44,559 nt of DNA from Deltaproteobacteria bacterium (lineage in GTDB: Bacteria > Bdellovibrionota_B > Oligoflexia > Oligoflexales > Bog-1112): contig JAHFAI010000011.1 in the NCBI GenBank assembly GCA_023250635.1, positions 1 to 44,559 of the forward strand. The letters run 5' to 3'. A model generated the notes under the pieces. It was not told the origin of the DNA, ran no database searches, and saw only the letters and a list, made by a program, of their open reading frames with translations. Positions 1-8,679 of this stretch are shown here, piece by piece. How positions within the stretch are numbered: position 1 is the first letter of the stretch; each line of letters starts with the position of its first letter. Position numbers and translations under genes: made by a program.

Positions 1-388
1 GATTTTTATGCATGGGCAGACGCACTGCAAAAAAATCCTCGTTTAAGGGAAGGATCACCGTTTTGTTAGCGGGAGATTTTCCCAGGGAAGCGGGGTTTTC
101 TTTGGCGATAATGATCTCGGCCTCCTGTTTTGTTTTACCGTGGCAAGCTGGCAAGAGACGGTGTTGGTTTTTCTCGCTGAGACGAGGAGCAAGCTTACCG
201 GCGACGCAGAGGCTGATTTTTCCTGCGGCAAGATCGGCAAGCACTGCGGGAAAACGAGAGCAGATTCCGGCCACCTGGCAACGCAGGTAGCTTTCTGCCT
301 CGCTAAACCCAAGAACGGTGACGCAATATTTGTAACCTATGCCCCCGGTCCATACCGGTAAACCGCAGAGGAGCGGAGGGCTGAAAAA
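1..388 (-). pseudogene. HNH endonuclease family protein, N-terminal part, 5' end lost, runs off the left edge
   Basis: A minus-strand reading frame is open from 388 to the window edge. It encodes a segment reading GYKYCVTVLGFSEAESYLRC, then SRFPAVLADLAAGKISL, a LAPRLSEKN-like stretch and a PLNEDFFAVRL stretch. This order (repetitive helical N-terminus, RFP..L..GK..L, LAP.L...N, HGKTKQEAE) is typical of the DUF222-like region that precedes an HNH nuclease domain in multi-copy proteins of delta-type proteobacteria. There is no ATG, GTG or TTG in frame between the stop near 390 and the conserved region, and the usual first ~50 residues are missing. I therefore read it as a 5'-truncated or frameshifted remnant. 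The HNH domain itself would lie outside the window. The family match is from memory of the pattern, not a search. Confidence 0.6.
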
Positions 389-530
389 TTACCAGGACTC
401 TGATCTCGATTCGTCTCATAGCAATCTCACTCTAAATTACGATACTTGCTTATTGATAGTCTAAGTGCCTATTAAGCGCATGCAGGCAGTAAAAACGCCA
501 TACTGTTTTTCGGAATGAGAGGAAACCTAC
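389..530 (+). promoter_or_regulatory. intergenic leader of the secreted ankyrin/ABC1 cluster
   Basis: This gap separates the HNH remnant (minus strand) from the first gene of the exported-protein cluster. A weak sigma70-like pair is visible: TTGCTT at 446-451 and TATTAA at 470-475, spacer 18. A GAGAGGAAA Shine-Dalgarno lies just before the ATG at 531. No operator or terminator is convincing. The promoter is only a suggestion. Confidence 0.25.
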
Positions 531-3305
531 ATGGACAGAACGACTTCTACACTAGCGACTCTTGTCTTAGGACTAAGCATACCTGCAGCTTCGATATTAT
601 TTGCTGCCGACGGTGGTTCTAGTGATGAAGGCGCTTCTCTTGGTAAATCAAAAACCTCAATTTTTACTAAAGAATCCTTGGAAAAAACTATCGACAAAGC
701 TAAAAAACTAGAAAAAAAACCGACTCAGCATAAATTTATGGTTAGTGAACTAGAAACTAAAATAGTTAATGAAATAAAAGGCAAGGTCATTTCCCTGGTG
801 CTCGCCTCAGCAGAGGTTGAAAATGCAGTTTTTCAAACTGTCTTGAAGAATTTGCGTTTGGAAGTTAAGCAACTGTATATCGAAGGACTTAAGTCTTTTG
901 GTCAAGCAGATCTCAGCGAAGATGAAAATGACATTAATTTTATTCGCGTATGGAAAAACGCCATCAACTCTATTTATTTAGAAGAACTATCACGGAGTGG
1001 CGAAGATCAAGAAAAGAAGAGAAAAACAACTATTATCAACCTGCTGCTCCGCCAAAATAGCTGTCGTCAGCTTGATCAAAAATTGCAAACCCTGATTGAA
1101 AACGGAGCTGATCGCAATCTTCATAAAGAATTTATGACCTCACCGCGGATGAATAACCAATCTGAATATCCTCTGCGAATTGCCTTGGTTGAGATCAAAG
1201 ATCAGGCCTTGCGTTATGAATTATTGCGGGTTCTTTTGGATGATAATGTGCATTTTCAATGGCAGAATGCTTTCGTTAAAGAAGACCCTTTAGTTAGTTC
1301 TCCTCTGGAACCAGCCATTGCTTCACTGCAAACTGAAGGAAATGCACGTTTTGTCCTCAATATGTTGCTTGATCAATCGGATTTTAAAACCTTTAACATT
1401 GTTATGAGTTATGTTGAATCTCATAATATGTTTATCACCGAGCCGTTTACCGATAAAAGTTCACAAATCGAAGATCAAATAAAGTCAGATGTTCTTGAAA
1501 ATGTGCTTAATAAAATGCGCGCAGTGCGGCAGAAATCCTTGAGTACCGATAAAACAAACAAACGCTTTGATAATATCGCAGAGTTTTACTCCAGCGAAAT
1601 CGTTGAAGCTGATATGGCAGCAAGTAACGACGACAATCGCTTTGACGAGACGTTTCGTGAACGTTTGCGTACTGACTTTCAAGCGCAATTCGATGCGATT
1701 GCTGAGCAAATTGATACCACCCACCGTAAATCTGAAATTCAAGGAAGCGAATTTCAAGCTTTAGCGATTGAATGGGCGAAGTGGGCTAATTTTCGCAATC
1801 GAATCGCGAGTCATTTGAATAAGTATGCGCTTTCGGCGACGAATAAGGCCGAAAAATCTAATGTTATCAAATTAATTCGTTATGCGAATACCTATAAAAA
1901 TGGCGATGTTCGCAGTGAAGTCGACGAAGTGTATATGGAACTCTATGCTCTTGGTGGCAGAAATATTATTTTCAGCAAGGTCAATCGTTTAGGGTGGACG
2001 CCGCTGATGTATGCGATGTTCCAAAAACAATCAGACGGTTTTCAACTCCTCGTCCACCAGGTGCAACCAGATATAACTATTGCTGACGGGGTTGATAACA
2101 ATATTCTCCACTTAGCCTTTCCTCTTCCTGAAGAATTCTTTAAGGCAGAGAACAGTGAACATACGAATAATGCCCATGACTATGTGGGGGTTGATAGCAG
2201 TGATAAAGATATGCGTAAAAAAACCTCAGATGCAATTAAAGCTATCTTGACGGAACGCACTATCAGTCAGGAGCAAAAAATTGCCGCTTTAACCAAAATT
2301 TCCGCAGCAAATTACACCCCGGTATCTCTGGCTGCAGCTTTGGGATTCTACGAAGTATATGAATATTTGGTCGACTTTCTTAAGGGGGCAGGCGCCTGGA
2401 ACCGTGATGATCATGAGCATCTCGCTGATCCGGTTGAACGAATCTACAACCAAGGGTTAAAAAAATTCCTTGAAGTAAACCGCGATAATTTGAGCGAAGC
2501 GGAGATTTCAGCGATTACTCAACGTATAAATACCAGCAACGAGGAGATCGTCAGAGTTCAGTCATTGAGCGAAAGATTCTCAATCTATCACCAAGAAACA
2601 TATTCGAGCGTAGAAAATCTGCGTTTGATTATGACGCCTGCCAAGGAACTCCTCAAAGATTTTGATGTGAGTAAGCGCAATACTAAAGCGCCCTTTGAAG
2701 CTGCGTTGAGCGCGGCGATTAAAGCGATGCTCGGTCCAGAACAAATCCGAGTGGAATCGACAGTTACGGTTTACGACACCGTCTATCAAGAAGTAGAAGT
2801 ACCAAATCCAAAACCGCTGACTTTTTTGCAGGGATTGACCCATCATGTCCGCAAAAAAATTAAGAAAAAAATTGAAGTTAAGGTTCCTCGCCAAGTCAAT
2901 AAAGTTGAATATGTCAAAAGTCCCCTTGATGGAATTCGCGTCGCCAGTTCCATCGTCAAGTCTTCTTATTTAGCGGAAGTGGTACGCATGGTGCTCGACA
3001 GCTATTTGTTCTACGCTAACCGTAATACCCAGATTAGTTTTGATGATGCGTATCGGGCTATTACTGAAAGTGACAACAAAACTTTCTTCCGGAAATCTTT
3101 TAACGAAACAGTTGAAAAGCGTATGCAAAAACTAATTCGCGATCATCTTACTCAAGCTGGACGTTTGAAGATTGAAGATAAAACCTTACGTAAAGCCAAT
3201 CGTTTCGATGGTCTCGGCGGTAAACAAAACAAGGATGATCTTGCTGATTTTGTCGATAATGACGATGCCAAAAGCAGTGATTCTGATGCAGAAAATGTCT
3301 TGTAA
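531..3305 (+). CDS. exported ankyrin-like protein, 924 aa
   Basis: Large protein of unknown function. It begins with a Sec-type signal peptide (MDRTTS, hydrophobic stretch to about residue 25, then a FAADGG cleavage region), so it should act in the periplasm, at the surface or outside the cell. Most of the chain is charged and helical. Two segments look like ankyrin repeats: GWTPLMYAMF followed by a D..NILHLAF hairpin (about residues 488-530), and YTPVSLAAALGFYEVYEYL (about 594-625). The C-terminus is acidic and serine-rich. The start is supported by GAGAGGAAA seven bases upstream. It leads a three-gene cluster with the ABC1 kinase-like gene 28 bp downstream and a second ankyrin-like protein, which shares the layout of its repeat region (LAA..G, then a DDH/DH motif after GA). 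Function is not known; a protein-binding or scaffold role is inference. Confidence 0.8.
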   Translation: MDRTTSTLATLVLGLSIPAASILFAADGGSSDEGASLGKSKTSIFTKESLEKTIDKAKKLEKKPTQHKFMVSELETKIVNEIKGKVISLVLASAEVENAVFQTVLKNLRLEVKQLYIEGLKSFGQADLSEDENDINFIRVWKNAINSIYLEELSRSGEDQEKKRKTTIINLLLRQNSCRQLDQKLQTLIENGADRNLHKEFMTSPRMNNQSEYPLRIALVEIKDQALRYELLRVLLDDNVHFQWQNAFVKEDPLVSSPLEPAIASLQTEGNARFVLNMLLDQSDFKTFNIVMSYVESHNMFITEPFTDKSSQIEDQIKSDVLENVLNKMRAVRQKSLSTDKTNKRFDNIAEFYSSEIVEADMAASNDDNRFDETFRERLRTDFQAQFDAIAEQIDTTHRKSEIQGSEFQALAIEWAKWANFRNRIASHLNKYALSATNKAEKSNVIKLIRYANTYKNGDVRSEVDEVYMELYALGGRNIIFSKVNRLGWTPLMYAMFQKQSDGFQLLVHQVQPDITIADGVDNNILHLAFPLPEEFFKAENSEHTNNAHDYVGVDSSDKDMRKKTSDAIKAILTERTISQEQKIAALTKISAANYTPVSLAAALGFYEVYEYLVDFLKGAGAWNRDDHEHLADPVERIYNQGLKKFLEVNRDNLSEAEISAITQRINTSNEEIVRVQSLSERFSIYHQETYSSVENLRLIMTPAKELLKDFDVSKRNTKAPFEAALSAAIKAMLGPEQIRVESTVTVYDTVYQEVEVPNPKPLTFLQGLTHHVRKKIKKKIEVKVPRQVNKVEYVKSPLDGIRVASSIVKSSYLAEVVRMVLDSYLFYANRNTQISFDDAYRAITESDNKTFFRKSFNETVEKRMQKLIRDHLTQAGRLKIEDKTLRKANRFDGLGGKQNKDDLADFVDNDDAKSSDSDAENVL

Positions 3306-3333
3306 CAAAGTAATATAGACAGAGGAGGTAGCG

Positions 3334-5829
3334 ATGAAAAAGAGGGGAATTGATCGAGATGCACCGTTGGCTTCATCGCTACTGGCCTTTCTCTTGCTCC
3401 TGGTTTTTTCTTGGTCGAGTTTTTTTTCACCAGCGTTTGCTGGTTCTAAGGCAGCTTCTCCCACTCGTGAAGAGGCCCAAAAAGCGCTTTTTACCTTTGT
3501 TTCTAAGGTCTACCAATGGTCAGGGTATTTCTATCTTTTGCGCAAGGATGAGAGCCAAGATATAAAGCAGGTGTATTTCCATATAAAGGCTGAAAAAGCC
3601 GAGAAATTCTATCAGCTTCTCCTTGATAATCGTCAAGTTCTTCTTGACTTCTCCCGCTTTAACGATCTCTATTTGCTCGAAAACATCGAGGTAATTCCCT
3701 ATGAGATCTATGATTTTATTCGCACTCGCTTTGGGATAAGCTCGCTCCAAGAACCAATTGAACGTGATTTAGCTATACTTAAGTTAGTAGGTGGGCATTT
3801 CGATTACGATAAAGACAAATCGTCAATCGAGGGATTTTACGATGTAATTACTAAGCTCAACCTCAATAAATGGCAGCCAGTAAAGAAATTTATAGATAAT
3901 TTTGAATCTTCTGTTAACCGCGATCTGCGTTTGGCGCAGTTGGTGGGAAAAACCCTCCTGCCTTTGGTGCGCCACTATTTTGGATATCTTGATGTCATAA
4001 GTCGCTTACGTATCTTTAATGAAGTGGTTGATGATGCCTTGTTCTTAGGTATCGATGGTGAAGATTTAGAAAATGATATTGATAAAGTTGCAATCAAAGT
4101 ATTTCAAACGACCGGTCCGGTTATGATGAAGCTATTGCAACAGTTGCAGGATGAGACTAAAGGCGAAACAGCGATGACCCGGGTCTTGAAGGGGATAGAA
4201 AATTGTAAGCCAATGGATGAGAAAAAAGCTTATAATTTGACCAAAGAAGAACTGGCGGCGATGAGTGGTAATGCCGATCTTTCCGATAAACACTATGGTT
4301 TCAAATTCCGTCCTAAGCCTTTGGGGATCGCCAGTATAGCCCAGACACATCTTATCGCTTATCGCGGGCAGGATTTTGTGGTTAAAATCCAAAAGGATCG
4401 CGTTGCTGATATGTTTGCACGAGAAGCAACGGCTCTTGAACGACTGGTAACCAGCGAAGAAGAATTCGACAAGGGAATGAAGCAAAAAATCGCCAATATC
4501 CACGCTGGTATTGTTGATGAACTTGACTTTAATTTTGAGAGAAATAACATTGAAAATGGCTATTCTGCCTACAATGATCCCGCTAATAAGGTGCTGGCCA
4601 TCGAAATACCTGCAGAATTGAAACGGGGAAAAAAAGGTGCGCTCTATGGCAGTAGCCAAGTATTGATTATGACCAAAGCCGAAGGTGAACCCCTCGGCAA
4701 GTTGATGGAACGGGCTGATAAAGCTGAGTTAACCATGGCTTATGAAGCGATTCAGCGTCTCTATGAAAAATTTCTCGATACTGCCTTGAATCCGCAAAAT
4801 CAGCTTAATTTTTACCATGGTGACTTGCACCGTGGTAATATTTTTGTGGATCGTAAAACCCAAAATCTGACCTTGATTGATTTTGGCAACGCCGGAATAC
4901 TTTCGCGAGATGTCCGTAAGGGAATTCTTGAAATATACGATTTTACTGGTAAGACCTATACCCTGCTTGAAAAGCAACTGGACCAAGCAATTCTTTACCT
5001 GGCTAAAGTAATGCAAGAATTTGTTTTTAAGTTTAATCAGGAACGAATTAATCGCAGTAAATTTACCGGTTCGTTGATTAAGGCTTATTTTGCCTCTTGT
5101 TTTAACCCGAATTTGACCCCACGGGAGAGGATTCAGGGTGGTCGGGCTTTAGGAAGTAAAATTGAGGAATTACGTGAGCTAAAACGAGTAGTGAGTGCGC
5201 GCCTGGCTAAAAACGACAAGCTGGTGGTGGCGGCAGACCTCGAGGTGGTTCAAGATGATATTGATTTTGTTAAAGCTCTACAAAACAATTGCTTCAGTGG
5301 CCCAACTAATCCCCTGTTAATAGCGCTTGCTAACCAAAAAATGTTGGTATCTGACAAACTAAATACGGTATTTCAAGAATTACAAAAAAATGGCATCACC
5401 ATGCCTAAAGAGGTGATTTTCTTTAATAAATCGAAGGCCTTGCTCGAAGGGATTCTCACCAATATCGATAATTCGATGAGTTCTCAAGCGGCGACTTATA
5501 CCTATGTTGATCCTGATGAGATCTATAAGCGAGTGCTCGCTAAGCTTGGTGAGCAGCCTTCCTCCCAGGACTCAGTAAGTGAACAGAGTTCCGCAGTTGA
5601 GCCCAGTTCGTCCATAGAACAAAGTTCTGCAGAGCAGAGAGGGACGCCCCTCGTCGATCAAAAACCGCCGAAAGATCCTAAACCAGTAAAGCGAGGGGAT
5701 TCTCCTGTTCCGCCCTCGGGGGCATCAAAGCCTCAAAGTAGCGAAATTAGCGCTCCTCCGCTGAGTAGTTCTTCTAGTGAAAAAGTTAAAACTTTGACGG
5801 CACCTAGCAAAAAAAGCAAGAATGTATGA
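3334..5829 (+). CDS. exported ABC1/UbiB-family kinase-like protein, 831 aa
   Basis: The middle of this protein has the hallmarks of the ABC1/ADCK/UbiB atypical kinase family: ASIAQTH (residues 333-339, the alanine-rich loop), VVKIQ with the ATP-site lysine at 351, an ELDFNFER..N segment matching the family E-x-D motif, HGDLHRGN (495-502, catalytic loop) and DFG (516-518). The family KxGQ motif appears here as KLLQ (266-269), losing the glycine. The N-terminus has a basic start, a hydrophobic core and a PAFAGS cleavage site, so the protein is predicted to be exported; UbiB-type proteins are normally cytoplasmic or membrane-facing. About 300 residues precede the kinase-like part, and the last ~130 are Ser/Pro/Glu-rich and probably disordered. 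A strong AGGAGG lies five bases before the ATG. The gene is 28 bp after the ankyrin-like gene and overlaps the next by ATGA. Substrate unknown; a quinone-synthesis role is unlikely given export. Confidence 0.8.
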   Translation: MKKRGIDRDAPLASSLLAFLLLLVFSWSSFFSPAFAGSKAASPTREEAQKALFTFVSKVYQWSGYFYLLRKDESQDIKQVYFHIKAEKAEKFYQLLLDNRQVLLDFSRFNDLYLLENIEVIPYEIYDFIRTRFGISSLQEPIERDLAILKLVGGHFDYDKDKSSIEGFYDVITKLNLNKWQPVKKFIDNFESSVNRDLRLAQLVGKTLLPLVRHYFGYLDVISRLRIFNEVVDDALFLGIDGEDLENDIDKVAIKVFQTTGPVMMKLLQQLQDETKGETAMTRVLKGIENCKPMDEKKAYNLTKEELAAMSGNADLSDKHYGFKFRPKPLGIASIAQTHLIAYRGQDFVVKIQKDRVADMFAREATALERLVTSEEEFDKGMKQKIANIHAGIVDELDFNFERNNIENGYSAYNDPANKVLAIEIPAELKRGKKGALYGSSQVLIMTKAEGEPLGKLMERADKAELTMAYEAIQRLYEKFLDTALNPQNQLNFYHGDLHRGNIFVDRKTQNLTLIDFGNAGILSRDVRKGILEIYDFTGKTYTLLEKQLDQAILYLAKVMQEFVFKFNQERINRSKFTGSLIKAYFASCFNPNLTPRERIQGGRALGSKIEELRELKRVVSARLAKNDKLVVAADLEVVQDDIDFVKALQNNCFSGPTNPLLIALANQKMLVSDKLNTVFQELQKNGITMPKEVIFFNKSKALLEGILTNIDNSMSSQAATYTYVDPDEIYKRVLAKLGEQPSSQDSVSEQSSAVEPSSSIEQSSAEQRGTPLVDQKPPKDPKPVKRGDSPVPPSGASKPQSSEISAPPLSSSSSEKVKTLTAPSKKSKNV

Positions 5830-7661
5830 AAGTTAATGGGTTGAAGGATCTAGCTAGTCTTGTTCTTGTGGTTTTTGGCCTAGGGATTTTTCCTCCTGTG
5901 TTTGCCGCTGATCGTTCTCTGCTTTCTCTTCTGCATGAGCCAGAATCCCTTAAACAAATAGAAGAAATTCGCCGCTATGCGATGGCAGGCTGGTATGTTG
6001 AACCAGAGAGCTTTAGCCGCCATCAGTCGGCCTTTATCGATAGCAATCTTTATGAATTATTTTCCTTAGTCCAAAATTTAGAACTCAGTGAACAGCAACG
6101 CTGTACTCTCTTGGATAGCATAGATATGTATCGCTTTCCCCTCGCTCAGCGTCTAGAGCCGGAAGCAAATACGCTTTATCAGCAAAATATAGCTTTTGCT
6201 TTGCAAACTGTTCACCGTCAAATTTTTGAAAAATGTATCCACCATAGCCACTATGCTCTGGCAGCACGCTTACTAGAACTCTTGTTTAAGTTTCGGGTGC
6301 CGGTGTTCTCTCCCCAGCAGGAAGCAGGATCAAATATCACGATTCCTCTCGCCGCTCCCCTCTTAGAAACCGTTGCCCAGGGGATGTATGTAAGTAGGAA
6401 AGCTCTTGAACGGCAGCTTGCACGCGTGCAGGGGCATTTACCACGGGGAAAGAAAGAAGCAGGGGAGTTTTTTGCTTATGCGAGGGAATTTTTGCCTAAA
6501 AATCCCTTCAAAACTACGGTGATTAAGCGGGTGGAGCAGGGGAGCTTAGGGCTTGCCTCTGTGGACAATCCAGAATTGAGAGCTGAATTACTGCGTTATC
6601 TCAACCTTGGGGTACTGCGCAATCAATTTTTGGCACTTAGTGGCAAGTATTACCTCCCCGAGTTGCTTGCTGAATTCGATCTGCTTACCATTAGCCATCT
6701 GGTCACCTATCTGAGCAATAAAAACGAAGAATTTAAGGATGTGCTGATGCTCGGCGGAGCAAAAGCCTTATTGCAGATGGAGGTGAGTGAGGCAAATATT
6801 TTCCTTAAAATAGCGAGATTTTATAGCTTATGGACTCTGGAGGAACTCTCTCGTTTAGCTCCCGAAGGATTATTTTTTACAACAAAAAATGGTGATAATG
6901 TGCTCCATTGTATTATGAGTCGTAAGGATGGTAACGACGAAGAAATCGCTGATTTCATCCAACGCCTCTTGTACAGCAAACGTTTTGATCAGCAAGTTTT
7001 GCTTGAGGCATTAAAGCAGGTGGGAGCGCAGCATGAAACTCCCCTGCAGCTGGCTGCTGGCAGAGGCTATGATCGCTGTGTTAAGGATATGATTAAATTT
7101 TTGCAGGAGGAGGGAGCTTATGATCCTCTTGATCATGGGGGATCGACCTTCGACTTATTTCGGGTATTGGAGGAAGCTGTACAAAATCAAACTGGCCATT
7201 TAGCAGCGAAAGACAAGAGCCGCGACGATCATGCAAGCGCGGCGCAGCGCGCCCAGGTAATGGAACAGTGCCGGCCGGTTGTTCCCTTTACGGCGGGTAA
7301 CCCTGAGCATCAGCTCTTGCAGGAGCAGGTGCTTCGCCAACTTGAGTTCTTACTCCAGAAGGCAATCAGGGGGTACGAAGACCCTCTAGTTCTAATCTAC
7401 CAACCTGCTTTTGAATTGCTTTACGAGTTCTATAACCGGAACCTTGCTCATTTTGGGCTTTCTTCCCCCTCGTTGCAACTTACCTATCTTGCTGCACCTC
7501 TTGCTAAAATTGTTGAAAAAATTAGCTATGATTGCGCTGATACTCGGCTTAGCGGTGAAGTTCTTTATTCATATCTGTGTAGTGATTACGAAGTTAAATT
7601 GCCGGTGAAGGTTAAGGAAGAGCTTAAAAAGTTTCTTATTAGACTCGCAGGGAGCAAATAG
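5826..7661 (+). CDS. exported ankyrin-like protein, 611 aa
   Basis: Third gene of the exported cluster, translationally coupled to the ABC1 kinase-like gene by an ATGA overlap. It has a clear signal peptide (MKVNGLKDL, hydrophobic stretch, PPVFAAD cleavage). Helical repeats fill the chain; the segments GDNVLHCIMSRKDG (about residue 355) and ETPLQLAAGRGYDRCVKDMI (about 403) resemble ankyrin repeats and align in layout with the repeats of the first gene (LAA.G.Y/F, then FLQEEGA..DH against FLKGAGA..DDH). The two ankyrin-like genes are thus probably distant paralogues flanking the kinase-like gene. No catalytic motif is visible. Function unknown; the coupling suggests all three products are made together and act in the same compartment. 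Confidence 0.75.
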   Translation: MKVNGLKDLASLVLVVFGLGIFPPVFAADRSLLSLLHEPESLKQIEEIRRYAMAGWYVEPESFSRHQSAFIDSNLYELFSLVQNLELSEQQRCTLLDSIDMYRFPLAQRLEPEANTLYQQNIAFALQTVHRQIFEKCIHHSHYALAARLLELLFKFRVPVFSPQQEAGSNITIPLAAPLLETVAQGMYVSRKALERQLARVQGHLPRGKKEAGEFFAYAREFLPKNPFKTTVIKRVEQGSLGLASVDNPELRAELLRYLNLGVLRNQFLALSGKYYLPELLAEFDLLTISHLVTYLSNKNEEFKDVLMLGGAKALLQMEVSEANIFLKIARFYSLWTLEELSRLAPEGLFFTTKNGDNVLHCIMSRKDGNDEEIADFIQRLLYSKRFDQQVLLEALKQVGAQHETPLQLAAGRGYDRCVKDMIKFLQEEGAYDPLDHGGSTFDLFRVLEEAVQNQTGHLAAKDKSRDDHASAAQRAQVMEQCRPVVPFTAGNPEHQLLQEQVLRQLEFLLQKAIRGYEDPLVLIYQPAFELLYEFYNRNLAHFGLSSPSLQLTYLAAPLAKIVEKISYDCADTRLSGEVLYSYLCSDYEVKLPVKVKEELKKFLIRLAGSK

Positions 7662-7670
7662 TGCTATACT
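7662..7670 (+). promoter_or_regulatory. candidate extended -10 promoter of the thioesterase gene
   Basis: TGCTATACT fits the extended -10 pattern TGnTATAAT with one mismatch. It lies directly after the stop codon of the ankyrin-like gene and 31 bases before the GTG start at 7702, with the Shine-Dalgarno GAGGAG (7691-7696) between. No good -35 is visible. Confidence 0.4.
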
Positions 7671-7701
7671 TAGGCATGGCGATCATCCTTGAGGAGCTAG
7701 C

Positions 7702-8190
7702 GTGCAAGTACGAACCCCCAGTGAATCGCTGGTAGTGATGACGGAAATTGTCCTTCCCCAGCATACCAACCCCCTGCAAACTATTTTTGGCGGAGTAATT
7801 CTCTCCTGGATTGATATTGCTGCAACTATTTGTGCCCAACGCCATTGCCAGGCTATGGTGGTGACTGCTTCTCTCGATACGATGAATTTTCTAGCCCCGA
7901 TTCGCTTGGGTTGGATCGTTAATATAGCTGCTTCGGTTAACTACGTACACAGTACCAGCTGTGAAATTGGGGTAAGGATAATTGCGGAGAACCCGCAGAC
8001 CCAGGAGCATTTCCATACCGCCAGCGCTTATCTCACCATGGTGGCCCTCGACTCCAACGGTAAACCACGGAAGATGCCTGGGCTCAAGCCAGAAAGCGAA
8101 ATTGAGAAAAAGCGCTTTCAAGCCGCCGCCGAGAGGCGTGAGTTAAGGCTTAAACTACGCAACAAGCAGATTAAGGGCGTTGTTGCATAA
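7702..8190 (+). CDS. acyl-CoA thioesterase, hot-dog fold (YciA/BFIT-like)
   Basis: Single hot-dog domain of 162 residues. The signature is H-T-NPLQTIFGGVILSWIDIAA (residues about 19-37), where the Asn/Asp-containing helix and the FGG turn form the acyl-CoA thioesterase active site, followed by ASLDTMNFLAPI and a VN-YVHSTSCEIGVRI strand pair. These match cytoplasmic acyl-CoA hydrolases such as YciA, which cleave acyl-CoA to free fatty acid and CoA; chain-length preference cannot be told. The basic C-terminal helix (about residues 130-160) is common in this family. The start is GTG at 7702, set by GAGGAG five bases upstream. The gene converges on the tatA/B-like gene. Confidence 0.85.
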   Translation: MQVRTPSESLVVMTEIVLPQHTNPLQTIFGGVILSWIDIAATICAQRHCQAMVVTASLDTMNFLAPIRLGWIVNIAASVNYVHSTSCEIGVRIIAENPQTQEHFHTASAYLTMVALDSNGKPRKMPGLKPESEIEKKRFQAAAERRELRLKLRNKQIKGVVA

Positions 8191-8204
8191 AGTTGTTGCA
8201 TAAA
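8179..8204 (+). repeat. 13-bp tandem duplication over the thioesterase stop codon
   Basis: GTTGTTGCATAAA occurs twice in direct tandem (8179-8191 and 8192-8204). The first copy holds the thioesterase stop TAA. The duplication leaves the protein end unchanged and looks like a recent slippage event. Confidence 0.85.
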
Positions 8205-8225
8205 CTAGGAGCGCAAGGCGCCTAG
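8205..8225. terminator. hairpin between convergent genes, possible bidirectional terminator
   Basis: CTAGG (8205-8209) pairs with CCTAG (8221-8225), with an inner CGC-AAG-GCG stem. It sits between the stops of the convergent thioesterase and tatA/B-like genes. The T-tract after it on the plus strand is short (GGGGGTTTTAT), so termination strength is uncertain. Confidence 0.4.
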
Positions 8226-8226
8226 A

Positions 8227-8517
8227 TTAGGGGGTTTTATCCGCAGCGGGAGATGGGGGAGACATTGTCCGAGAATCTTGCTGCGCAGCCAGAGTGCTGG
8301 ATTTTGCCTGGGATTTTTTGTCGGCTTCAACTTCGAGATCCGCCTGAGCCTCATGTAAGACATGGTCGAGTGATTCACGTACTTCCGCAGAAATTCTTCG
8401 TAGTTGCAAGAAATAGCGCCCCAGCTGCTGCATAAGCCCCGGAAGTTTTTGTGGACCAAGGACTACTAAGGCAACGACGGCGATAAGAACAAGCTCAAGA
8501 AAACCAATACCAAACAT
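8227..8517 (-). CDS. tatB: Sec-independent protein translocase subunit TatA/TatB
   Basis: Small single-span protein of 96 residues. It starts MFGIGFLELVLIAVVALVVLG, the N-terminal transmembrane helix of TatA/TatB, followed at once by the conserved hinge GPQKLPGLMQQLGR and an amphipathic helix, then a polar tail rich in Ser, Gln and Asp. The M-F-x-I-G-F-x-E-L start and short polar tail favour TatB, but TatA cannot be excluded. The protein forms the receptor or pore part of the twin-arginine pathway, which exports folded proteins. The frame continues upstream to 8586, but the start at 8517 is preferred because AGGTGG precedes it by five bases and the family begins here. No tatC lies in the window. 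Confidence 0.85.
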   Translation of the reverse strand: MFGIGFLELVLIAVVALVVLGPQKLPGLMQQLGRYFLQLRRISAEVRESLDHVLHEAQADLEVEADKKSQAKSSTLAAQQDSRTMSPPSPAADKTP

Positions 8518-8588
8518 AGATCCACCTGCACCAGCCAAAATTACGGCACTGCCGGAAAATAATGGTTGAAGATTCATCGAGACCATAT

Positions 8589-8616
8589 GTTATACCCATC
8601 AGGTTTTGCTTTGCAA
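8589..8616 (-). promoter_or_regulatory. candidate sigma70 promoter of the tatA/B-like gene
   Basis: On the minus strand TTGCAA (8616-8611) and TATAAC (8594-8589) are separated by 16 bases. The -10 box lies about 70 bases upstream of the start at 8517. The match is moderate. Confidence 0.35.
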
Positions 8617-8679
8617 CAAGGCGCGATAAAAAAACGCGAGGCAGTTGGCGGTTTGGCCAATGGGGAAAAAGGGTGCAAG

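Noticed and set aside
3152-3464. Overlapping minus-strand frames at the junction of the first two cluster genes
   Set aside because: No recognisable domain or start signal; both are covered by plus-strand genes with strong evidence.
4132-4659. 175-codon minus-strand frame inside the ABC1 kinase-like gene
   Set aside because: Lies opposite the conserved kinase motifs; no export, domain or ribosome-site evidence.
8566-8679. N-terminal extension of HldD from ATG 8566
   Set aside because: The extra 38 residues have no family support, would precede the first Rossmann strand, and cover the tatA/B promoter region.
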